From 2-02-FULL-38-15 sp964645555 (lineage in GTDB: Bacteria > Patescibacteriota > Microgenomatia > Daviesbacterales > UBA10151): a stretch of DNA of 6,237 bases. The translations under genes and the position numbers were made by a program. The notes beneath the pieces are model-generated. The model was not told the DNA's origin. It was given only the letters and a program-made list of their open reading frames with translations, and did not search any database. The DNA is taken from positions 1 to 6,237 of the forward strand of contig CAZYBP010000056.1 of the NCBI GenBank assembly GCA_964645555.1. The letters are read 5' to 3'. Positions 1 to 4,922 of this stretch are shown in pieces (within the stretch, counting starts at the first letter, position 1; each line of letters starts with the position of its first letter).

Positions 1-857
1 TTTTTAGTAACTTGGATTTTAATGGTTTTACCCAATTTCTCCGCACAATCTTCTATAACTACCATAGTTCCATCAGGCAAATATCCAACCCCTTGAGTTT
101 TATCCTTACCTAGATGGACAATTTTTAATTCTAGTGACTCACCCGGTAAAGCAATTGCTTTAACAGCATTGGCTAAATCATTAACATTTAAAACTGATAT
201 ATTAGAAATGGTAGCTAACCTATTTAGGTTAAAATCCGTAGTCAGAATTCTACCATGTAAGGCTTTAGCCAAATTCATCAACTTTTCATCCACACTTTTA
301 CCACCAGAATCTTTATCCCAAACCTCCAGCCTGATCATTTTATTCTTTTTCAACTCCTCCACTACTTCAAATCCTCTTCTGCCCCTTTGTCTTTTTAAAT
401 CATCTGAGGAATCTGCCACTTGCTGCAGTTCAATCAGGATAAACTTAGGCACTAACACCAAACCATTAATAAAGCCTGTTTTGACAACATCTAAAACCCT
501 GCCGTCAATAATGGCTGAGGTATCTAAAATCATAGGGCGGGTTAAACTAACCGCCCCTACTTGACCGGTTGAATGGCTAAACATGGGGTTTGGCCTGGCA
601 AATTTGGCCATCTGGCTGGAAACTTCCGCAGAAACCCTGTGCACTACAAAATTGAAAGTAGTCATGGTAATAACCCGAACCCAGCGGGCCACATTAGGGA
701 AAACTACATAACCAATCCCGGCTGCAGCTAGAGTAAGCAGTGTTCTGATAACAAAGGATTGCTCCCCAAAAATTGGAGGAATCAGTTGAGAAAATATAGC
801 TGCAAAGGTTGCAAAAATAAACGCCCAAATCAGGCGGAAAACCTGTCTTAAACGCAC
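1..857 (-). CDS. PIN-TRAM domain membrane protein (YacL-like), 3' end cut by window edge
   Basis: 285 codons are visible and the frame is still open at the left edge. The N-terminus has two hydrophobic segments (about residues 7-26 and 36-53), followed by a PIN nuclease domain (about 107-232) and the start of a TRAM domain (about 236 onward, truncated). The four expected PIN acidic positions are present: D112 in ILDTSAIIDGR, E143 in FILIELQ, D190 in SVDEKLMNLA and D208 in ILTTDFN. Membrane PIN-TRAM proteins of the YacL family are presumed Mg-dependent ribonucleases with an RNA-binding TRAM module; the substrate is unknown. The start is a GTG at 857, chosen because AAAGGA lies 7 nt upstream and an in-frame TGA lies just before it, leaving no room for a longer protein. 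It follows radA by 138 nt; radA and yacL are also near neighbours in Firmicutes, which supports the call. B. subtilis YacL has more membrane segments, so this N-terminus looks short. Confidence 0.9.
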   Translation of the reverse strand, partial: MRLRQVFRLIWAFIFATFAAIFSQLIPPIFGEQSFVIRTLLTLAAAGIGYVVFPNVARWVRVITMTTFNFVVHRVSAEVSSQMAKFARPNPMFSHSTGQVGAVSLTRPMILDTSAIIDGRVLDVVKTGFINGLVLVPKFILIELQQVADSSDDLKRQRGRRGFEVVEELKKNKMIRLEVWDKDSGGKSVDEKLMNLAKALHGRILTTDFNLNRLATISNISVLNVNDLANAVKAIALPGESLELKIVHLGKDKTQGVGYLPDGTMVVIEDCAEKLGKTIKIQVTK

Positions 858-864
858 AAATAAG

Positions 865-873
865 TCCTTTCAG
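865..873 (-). promoter_or_regulatory. Ribosome binding site of the PIN-TRAM gene, also one copy of a 9-bp direct repeat
   Basis: The minus strand reads CTGAAAGGA here, placing AAAGGA 7 nt before the GTG start at 857. This is the only clear Shine-Dalgarno site in the window, and it decides the start. The same nine bases recur at 918-926, on the other side of a palindrome. Confidence 0.75.
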
Positions 874-921
874 GATTTGCGATAGTTCCACGCTTCGCGT
901 GTAGTAACTATCTAGAATCCT
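872..921. repeat. Palindromic hairpin element flanked by 9-bp direct repeats
   Basis: Three stacked inverted segments are visible: AGGATT (872-877) with AATCCT (916-921), GATAGTT (881-887) with AACTATC (906-912), and CACGC (889-893) with GCGTG (897-901), closing a TTC loop. That gives 18 paired positions with small internal loops (3:3 and 1:4). The element is flanked by, and slightly overlaps, perfect direct repeats TCCTTTCAG at 865-873 and 918-926. It lies in the leader of the PIN-TRAM gene just upstream of the ribosome binding site. No T-tract follows on the minus strand, so it does not look like a terminator for radA. It could be a small insertion (MITE or REP-like) or a 5' UTR control hairpin. 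Confidence 0.7.
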
Positions 922-995
922 TTCAGCAAGGGGAGAAAAAACAATAACCCTTACCTAATTAATATTTTCCCACAAAATTACAGCTGACACAACCA

Positions 996-2339
996 CTACT
1001 TAAAGCACAATTTAACTGCTTGGGAGAGATTTTTGGCATTTTCAGAAGAAACAATATTAGTAAATCCAAGCTTTTTGGCCTCAGTTGACCTTTTGTCTAC
1101 TTCCCTAACATTTCTAAGCTCCCCCAGTAGCCCTACTTCACCTATAAGAACCGTTTTTGGGGTAATTGATTGATCCTTAAAAGAAGATACAATAGCCATG
1201 CAAATACCTAAATCCACTGCCGGTTCTGTCAACCTAAATCCCCCAGTTACATTTACAAAAATGTCCTGATCATATAAAGGCAAGCCCATTCTCTTTTGTA
1301 AAACTGCCACCAGAAGCTGTAACCTATTATTGTCTACACCAGATCCAGTTCTTCTTGGTATGGGTAAATTAGTTTTGGTTACCAAAGCCTGAATTTCTAC
1401 TAAAAGAGGCCTTAAGCCAGTTAAGGTAGAAACTACGACTGAACCAGGTGCTTCTACTTTTTGCTCTAAAAATAATTTGGAAGGATTTTTTACCTCAATC
1501 ATGCCTTTATCTTCCATCTCAAATACGCCTACCTCATCTGTCGGACCAAATCTATTTTTAGTAGAGCGTAAAACTCTAAATTGACTATTTGCTTCTCCTT
1601 CCAAAGACAAGATTACATCTACTAAATGTTCTAAGGTCCTAGGGCCGGCAATAGTCCCTTCTTTGGTGACATGGCCTACCAAGAAAATGGCAGTATGCAG
1701 CGCCTTGGCTATCATCTGCAACCTATGGGCACACTCCCTCACTTGTCCGACAGAACCAGCAATTGACTCTAAATCTGTAGTTTCTAGAGTTTGTATTGAG
1801 TCTACTATCACCAAATTTGGCCGAAAGCTTTCAATGCTACTTATAATATTATCTACATCTACCTCATTTAAAACAGATATATTTGCTCCTGGCTGAATTC
1901 TATCCACTCTAATTTTAATTTGTTGGGCAGATTCCTCTCCAGCCACATAGAGCGTAGGGTGCAGAGCGTTGAGTGCAGAATTACTTTTTCCATTCTTAAC
2001 CCGTAAGGCTAACTGTGTCAGCAGCGTACTCTTCCCAATCCCTGGGTCTCCTGAAACTAAAACCAACGAACCTGCCACAATTCCCCCGCCTAAACACCGG
2101 TTAAATTCCTCAAACCCTGTATCTATTCTTTGATAATCTGTTTTGTGAATCTTTGATAAATCTATAATCTCAGCTCTTTCAGAGCTACCATACTTTTGAC
2201 CTTTGAGTTTTGACCTTTGACCTTCTTCAACTGTTTCCACAAATGAATTCCAGCTGTCACATTGGGGACATTTACCCAAATATTGAGTTGATTTGTAACC
2301 GCATTGTTGACAGATATAACTGGAGAAAACTTTCGACAT
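996..2339 (-). CDS. radA: DNA repair protein RadA (Sms)
   Basis: RadA is a RecA-like ATPase that helps process recombination intermediates and promotes branch migration; it acts on DNA in the cytoplasm. The 447-aa product has the full family layout: a four-cysteine zinc finger (C10, C13, C24, C27), a RecA-type ATPase with Walker A GDPGIGKST (97-105) and a Walker B strand ending in D180, the RadA signature KNRFG (261-265), and a C-terminal Lon-like domain (about 290-447). The ATG at 2339 was chosen because it puts the zinc finger at the usual distance from the N-terminus. A GTG at 2408 is in frame but its 23 extra codons only read through a heptamer repeat array. No Shine-Dalgarno sequence is seen. 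Two internal loops (residues 40-49 and 121-130) are encoded by heptamer tandem repeats and look like insertions compared with E. coli RadA. The gene follows rpsA and precedes the PIN-TRAM gene. Confidence 0.97.
   Translation of the reverse strand: MSKVFSSYICQQCGYKSTQYLGKCPQCDSWNSFVETVEEGQRSKLKGQKYGSSERAEIIDLSKIHKTDYQRIDTGFEEFNRCLGGGIVAGSLVLVSGDPGIGKSTLLTQLALRVKNGKSNSALNALHPTLYVAGEESAQQIKIRVDRIQPGANISVLNEVDVDNIISSIESFRPNLVIVDSIQTLETTDLESIAGSVGQVRECAHRLQMIAKALHTAIFLVGHVTKEGTIAGPRTLEHLVDVILSLEGEANSQFRVLRSTKNRFGPTDEVGVFEMEDKGMIEVKNPSKLFLEQKVEAPGSVVVSTLTGLRPLLVEIQALVTKTNLPIPRRTGSGVDNNRLQLLVAVLQKRMGLPLYDQDIFVNVTGGFRLTEPAVDLGICMAIVSSFKDQSITPKTVLIGEVGLLGELRNVREVDKRSTEAKKLGFTNIVSSENAKNLSQAVKLCFK
1950..1977. 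repeat. Heptanucleotide tandem array inside radA (ATPase domain loop)
   Basis: Four consecutive 7-nt units share the pattern G-R-G-Y-G-Y-W, for example GAGCGTA at 1950-1956 and GAGTGCA at 1971-1977. Units 1 and 3 resemble each other most, as do 2 and 4, giving a 14-nt super-period. The array encodes RadA residues 121-130, a loop after Walker A just before the conserved YVAGEES strand. As I recall E. coli RadA, it has a shorter connection here, so the loop looks like an insertion. Confidence 0.7.
2194..2221. repeat. Heptanucleotide tandem array inside radA (zinc finger-ATPase linker)
   Basis: Four consecutive 7-nt units alternate TTTTGAC/CTTTGAG/TTTTGAC/CTTTGAC with only small changes. The array encodes RadA residues 40-49, a basic, low-complexity linker between the zinc finger and the ATPase domain, where extra residues should be tolerated. 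Its length, 28 nt, equals that of the array at 1950-1977, although the unit sequence differs. Confidence 0.75.
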
Positions 2340-2350
2340 ATCAGATGAAG

Positions 2351-2428
2351 AGTATAGAGTATAGGGTATAAAGTATAAAGGGTGATTTTGTGCTTTCCCT
2401 CTATACACTATACATAATACTTTATACT
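2351..2428. repeat. Inverted pair of heptamer arrays in the rpsA-radA gap
   Basis: The left arm is four heptamers of type RGTATAR (2351-2378, for example AGTATAG twice in a row). The right arm is four units ending in ATAC (2400-2427). The two arms stay in 7-nt phase across the 21 bases between them, and 2351-2382 pairs with 2397-2428 at about 25 of 32 positions around a 14-nt loop. The structure begins at the TAG stop of rpsA and ends 11 nt before the radA ATG, so it fills the gap. On the minus strand its units read TATACT or TATACC, which resemble -10 boxes. It could act as a transcript hairpin, a promoter region for radA, or simply be a dispersed repeat. Confidence 0.7.
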
Positions 2429-3560
2429 ATTTGTAGATTAACCCTGCAGTAGAGGTAACAAACGGTGCTAAACTAATTTTTCTTCTTGATGTATCGACAT
2501 TATCCACAAGTAGAGTAATATTTTTACCCACCTCGTAAGTTGTGTTGGCATCCATTTTAGAAGCAGATAATAACCCTTCTACTCCATCTTCAAGCTTAAC
2601 TGTTACTCCTAAATCAGATACAGATACAATTTCTCCTTTAACAACCTCATCAGCTGGATATTTTTCTGCCAGTTTGGCAAAAGGATCTTCTGATAACTGC
2701 TTGATAGATAAATTCAACCGTCCTAATTCCTCGTCAATTCCAGTAATAACTACTCGTATCTCCTGCCCTGCTTTAAAATCTTTGGATAAATCCTCTATCT
2801 TTTCCCAAGCTACATCTGAGATAAAAACTAACCCTTCTACTCCCGAAACATCCACAATCAATCCAAAAGGCAAGACAGCTACAATTTTGCCGTTAGCCGT
2901 TTGATTAGTCTTAAATTCCTTTAGTTTATTCTTAATCTCCTCAGATACTTGTCCTCTTTGAGTAAATATCAATTTATTGTTGTTGCTATCTACTTCCACT
3001 ACTCCTAAACTTAATGTCTGACCAATCAAACTTTCCATACCCCCACCTGATTTGCTAAGTAATTCAAACCCAACTTGAGAATTAGGTAAAAAGCCTCTAA
3101 CTCCTTCTACTTCAACTATTAATCCGCCTTTATTAAGCTCTAAAACCTGTCCTTGTAACTTACTTTTTTGATTTTGTGCTCTGATAAATTTATCCCATGC
3201 AAGTCCTCTATTTCCTCTGTTGCCACTAGTGGCTGTTGTTGACCGTGTTTGTTGGGAAATAGACAAAACCACTTGACCGGATTCATTTTCCGGCTGATAA
3301 ACATATGCTTTGAGTTTATCGCCTATATTTAGATCCTGGTGTTCTAGTTCTTTTCTTTGCAGTACACCTTCTGCCTTAGTACCTAAATCAAGTGTGATTT
3401 CTTTATCTGTGATGGAAACTATTTCTCCTTCAACTTGCTGTCCGCGTGAAGGATGAGTAATTTTTTGATTTTGAGAAGCCAGCAGCTTCTCCATGATGGA
3501 ATTAGAAGTATTTAGATCTTTAGACCGCAAGCTCTGCTTATTTGTTAAATTCTTTGCCAC
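2427..3560 (-). CDS. rpsA: 30S ribosomal protein S1 (four S1 domains)
   Basis: S1 binds mRNA on the small ribosomal subunit and helps load structured or leaderless-poor messages. The 377-aa product has four S1 OB-fold repeats at about residues 37-108, 130-203, 213-291 and 300-370, each with the typical (V)xGxIVxVxxxGxxVxLxxGVEGLL pattern; domains 3 and 4 are the closest to consensus. Four domains is shorter than the six of E. coli and similar to the forms in Gram-positive bacteria. The start is a GTG at 3560; the leader has only a purine-rich GAGATGG stretch and no good Shine-Dalgarno. The first ~35 residues are a basic, low-complexity tail. An internal ATG at codon 23 is an alternative start. 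A TATAAT box sits 36 nt upstream. The TAG stop abuts the repeat array before radA. Confidence 0.93.
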   Translation of the reverse strand: MAKNLTNKQSLRSKDLNTSNSIMEKLLASQNQKITHPSRGQQVEGEIVSITDKEITLDLGTKAEGVLQRKELEHQDLNIGDKLKAYVYQPENESGQVVLSISQQTRSTTATSGNRGNRGLAWDKFIRAQNQKSKLQGQVLELNKGGLIVEVEGVRGFLPNSQVGFELLSKSGGGMESLIGQTLSLGVVEVDSNNNKLIFTQRGQVSEEIKNKLKEFKTNQTANGKIVAVLPFGLIVDVSGVEGLVFISDVAWEKIEDLSKDFKAGQEIRVVITGIDEELGRLNLSIKQLSEDPFAKLAEKYPADEVVKGEIVSVSDLGVTVKLEDGVEGLLSASKMDANTTYEVGKNITLLVDNVDTSRRKISLAPFVTSTAGLIYK

Positions 3561-3596
3561 ACATAATCACCATCTCTTTCTGTTTAAGATGTAGCC

Positions 3597-3625
3597 ATTA
3601 TACACCAAACACAACAAAAGTTCTA
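3597..3625 (-). promoter_or_regulatory. Probable promoter of rpsA
   Basis: On the minus strand a perfect TATAAT (3602-3597) lies 36 nt before the GTG of rpsA. With 17-nt spacing the -35 hexamer is TAGAAC (3625-3620), which matches consensus only weakly. The predicted start near 3590 would give a leader of about 30 nt. Confidence 0.55.
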
Positions 3626-3630
3626 ATGAG

Positions 3631-3652
3631 AAAAAAGACCAATACTTTATTG
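3631..3652 (-). terminator. Weak possible terminator after the second prepilin gene
   Basis: On the minus strand CAATA and TATTG form a 5-bp stem with an AAG loop that overlaps the TAA stop of the prepilin gene, followed after three bases by TTTTTT. The stem is short and AT-rich, so termination may be inefficient. Its position between the prepilin stop and the rpsA promoter fits a unit boundary. Confidence 0.4.
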
Positions 3653-4108
3653 TTGATTAGTTCTGCAATAATATCCAGGAGTAGCTTCTAAATTAGCGCA
3701 AATTGTCCATGAGGACCCGGCACGATTATCTGTTAACCAGTAATCACTGGGTCCGCAAATACCAACCTGCCCAGAAGATTTGTAGCAATACCAACATCTA
3801 TCTGAATAATTATCGTTTATAGCAGGGTTTCCACATCCTTTTTGAGAAGCCTCGTTTGGCCTTGATTCTTGTGGATCAAACGGGATATTACCTGAGGTAA
3901 AAAATGTGCCTGAAAGAGCTGGATATCCTGTGGTGACTCTATTTACTTCAAGAACCTTAGCTATTGCATTAATATCTGCTTTTCTTCTTGTATCTCTCGG
4001 TGCTTTTTGCATATTGCCAAAAACTGTCATACCAATTACCGACAAAATTGTAATAAGGGAAACAATTATAAGTAACTCTATAAGAGTGAAACCTTTGGGG
4101 GCAGACAT
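3647..4108 (-). CDS. Type IV prepilin / type II pseudopilin-like protein (second copy)
   Basis: The 153-aa protein has a textbook class III signal: a short leader MSAPKG, a cleavage site before F7, then FTLIELLIIVSL with the conserved mature Glu5 (E11), and a hydrophobic helix to about residue 30. The following segment RRKADINAIAKVLEVNR resembles PulG/GspG-type pseudopilins. A prepilin peptidase (not in this window) would cleave it, and the product would join a pilus or pseudopilus at the cell envelope. Six cysteines (92, 105, 108, 118, 137, 148) suggest disulfides in the exported head domain; the last pair recalls the D-region of pilins. It is a paralogue of the protein at 4359-4841, sharing RKADxxAIAKxLE, TGY, a W-x-x-CAxLE segment and the terminal NQQ. 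The ATG at 4108 has no Shine-Dalgarno, and the promoter upstream would start transcription on this ATG. Confidence 0.9.
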   Translation of the reverse strand: MSAPKGFTLIELLIIVSLITILSVIGMTVFGNMQKAPRDTRRKADINAIAKVLEVNRVTTGYPALSGTFFTSGNIPFDPQESRPNEASQKGCGNPAINDNYSDRCWYCYKSSGQVGICGPSDYWLTDNRAGSSWTICANLEATPGYYCRTNQQ

Positions 4109-4114
4109 TAATTA

Positions 4115-4143
4115 ATTATCAGACGAGCTAAGGAAATTGTCAA
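4115..4143 (-). promoter_or_regulatory. Strong promoter predicting a leaderless prepilin mRNA
   Basis: On the minus strand a perfect TTGACA (4143-4138) is followed by a 17-nt spacer and GATAAT (4120-4115, five of six to consensus). Six bases later comes the ATG at 4108, so the expected +1 (seventh base after the -10 box) is the A of the start codon. The -35 box begins immediately after the T-tract of the 5S terminator. No Shine-Dalgarno is present, which agrees with a leaderless message. Confidence 0.75.
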
Positions 4144-4172
4144 ACAAAAAAGCCAGCTTTACTGCTGGCTTT
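4142..4172 (-). terminator. Rho-independent terminator of the 5S rRNA gene
   Basis: On the minus strand AAAGCCAGC (4172-4164) and GCTGGCTTT (4157-4149) form a 9-bp stem with a 6-nt loop, and the stem runs into a T-tract (TTTTTTGTTTG). It begins 9 nt after the 3' end of 5S. The geometry is that of a strong intrinsic terminator. Confidence 0.9.
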
Positions 4173-4180
4173 AATGAAAT

Positions 4181-4297
4181 CCCGGCAGTGAGGTATTTTC
4201 ACATACCCTTGCGGATATATTATCGTCCCCGCTGCGCCTTTTTACGACTGAGTTCGAGATGAGATCAGGTAGAACCGGCGCGCTCAAACCACCGAGA
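4181..4297 (-). rRNA. rrf: 5S ribosomal RNA
   Basis: The minus strand carries a complete 5S gene of about 117 nt. The conserved core CGAACTCAGTCGTAAA and CTACCTGATCTCATCTCGAACT match loop A to loop C positions of bacterial 5S. The 5' end CTCGGTGGT (4296-4288) pairs over nine positions, with G-U pairs, with the 3' end that finishes in CTGCCGGG (4181), forming helix I. The gene is separated from the 23S 3' end by about 1.8 kb containing two protein genes, has a plausible promoter of its own at 4303-4331 and is followed by a strong terminator. End positions are uncertain by one or two bases. Confidence 0.95.
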
Positions 4298-4302
4298 ATT
4301 AA

Positions 4303-4331
4303 AGTATACAAAAAATGCTTCTAAATCTCAA
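4303..4331 (-). promoter_or_regulatory. Probable dedicated promoter of the 5S rRNA gene
   Basis: On the minus strand TTGAGA (4331-4326) and TATACT (4308-4303), each five of six to consensus, are separated by exactly 17 nt. The expected +1, seven bases after the -10 box, is position 4296, the first paired base of 5S helix I. The -35 box lies within the hairpin of the upstream terminator. This would let the isolated 5S gene be transcribed without the 16S-23S operon and with little 5' processing. Confidence 0.65.
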
Positions 4332-4335
4332 GCAT
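4309..4335 (-). terminator. Terminator after the first prepilin gene, just before 5S
   Basis: On the minus strand ATGCTT (4335-4330) and AAGCAT (4320-4315) form a 6-bp stem with a 9-nt loop, running directly into TTTTTT. It lies 24 nt past the prepilin TGA and would separate the prepilin transcript from 5S. The stem is only moderately stable. Confidence 0.6.
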
Positions 4336-4358
4336 CAAGACTTAAAACAAAAAGATCA

Positions 4359-4841
4359 TCATTGCTGATTAGATAAACAGTAAACAGTGCCCGAAGGAAC
4401 CTCCAATACCGCACAAGCCTTCCATGCTTTATTACCCTGAGTAAAACCGTACTGAGGATTGATAACCGCATAAGTGAATGGGACTCCATTCGGATCATTT
4501 ACGGTAGGACAGGGGTTACCAGGACCATCACCCCAAGGAGATGTTATAGATGGCGGGATAACCGAGCTACTACCTGCCAAACAATAAGGTTTAAGCCCAG
4601 GATCTGCAGGTATAGCGTTTGAGGAAAAAAAGCTGAGTTGAGGGAACGCATACCCAGTATCACCTCTATGTAATTCCAGTGCTTTAGCTATAGCCTTAAG
4701 ATCTGCTTTCCTTTTTACATCTCTAGTATTTTTTTGGATATTAGCAAAACCAGCTATTCCTGCTACAAACAAGGTTACAATAACGGAAACTATAACTAAA
4801 AGCTCAACCAAAGTAAAACCACGGGCAGATCTTTTGGGCAT
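4359..4841 (-). CDS. Type IV prepilin / type II pseudopilin-like protein (first copy, between 23S and 5S)
   Basis: The 160-aa protein has a class III leader MPKRSARG, cleavage before F9, the motif FTLVELLVIVSV with mature Glu5 at E13, and a hydrophobic helix to about residue 33. The segment RKADLKAIAKALELHRGDTGYAFP is typical of PulG/GspG-like pseudopilins. The rest is a Gly/Pro-rich head with four cysteines (87, 111, 143, 155). It is a paralogue of the protein at 3647-4108: both end in a Cys-containing stretch plus NQQ, but this one uses a TGA stop where the other uses TAA. It would be exported and assembled by a pilus or type II-like machine whose other parts are not in this window. The ATG at 4841 lacks a Shine-Dalgarno. 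It lies 81 nt after the hydrolase gene with no strong terminator between, so co-transcription is plausible. Confidence 0.9.
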   Translation of the reverse strand: MPKRSARGFTLVELLVIVSVIVTLFVAGIAGFANIQKNTRDVKRKADLKAIAKALELHRGDTGYAFPQLSFFSSNAIPADPGLKPYCLAGSSSVIPPSITSPWGDGPGNPCPTVNDPNGVPFTYAVINPQYGFTQGNKAWKACAVLEVPSGTVYCLSNQQ

Positions 4842-4864
4842 AATTTTAAACTATCATTAACCTA

Positions 4865-4878
4865 ACAAAAAAGCCAGT
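4865..4878. repeat. 14-bp partial copy of the 5S terminator
   Basis: AACAAAAAAGCCAG here is identical to 4143-4156, apart from one possible base at the left border, in the descending arm and T-tract of the 5S terminator. The complementary arm is missing, so this copy cannot form the same hairpin. In both places the sequence lies 5' of a prepilin gene, which suggests the prepilin and its upstream segment were duplicated together. Confidence 0.45.
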
Positions 4879-4922
4879 AATTAAGATACTTTATTTTATA
4901 TGCCTTTTGGGAACTTTATTTT

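Noticed and set aside
169..564. Plus-strand open frame opposite the PIN-TRAM gene
   Set aside because: It is antisense to a coding frame with complete PIN motifs; its own translation is low-complexity, Ser/Thr/Leu-rich, and has no recognisable domain.
694..891. Minus-strand 65-codon open frame overlapping the start of the PIN-TRAM gene
   Set aside because: It lies in another frame; the overlapping frame from the GTG at 857 has a Shine-Dalgarno, membrane segments and continues into the PIN domain.
1663..1896. Plus-strand open frame within radA
   Set aside because: It is antisense to the ATPase core of radA, which is conserved at the protein level; no ribosome binding site or domain is seen.
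2340..2408. GTG start for radA that adds 23 residues
   Set aside because: The added peptide is simply the translated heptamer array, and other RadA proteins begin close to the zinc finger; the ATG at 2339 fits.
2542..2904. Plus-strand open frame within rpsA
   Set aside because: It is antisense to S1 domains 3 and 4, and its Ser/Thr/Pro-rich translation is what the reverse of S1 codons gives.
3906..4115. Plus-strand open frame opposite the second prepilin
   Set aside because: Antisense to the prepilin signal and helix; no independent support.
4140..4300. CRISPR, riboswitch or tRNA in the prepilin intergenic region
   Set aside because: The structure is fully explained as 5S rRNA plus its terminator; no repeat-spacer array or tRNA cloverleaf was found anywhere in the window.
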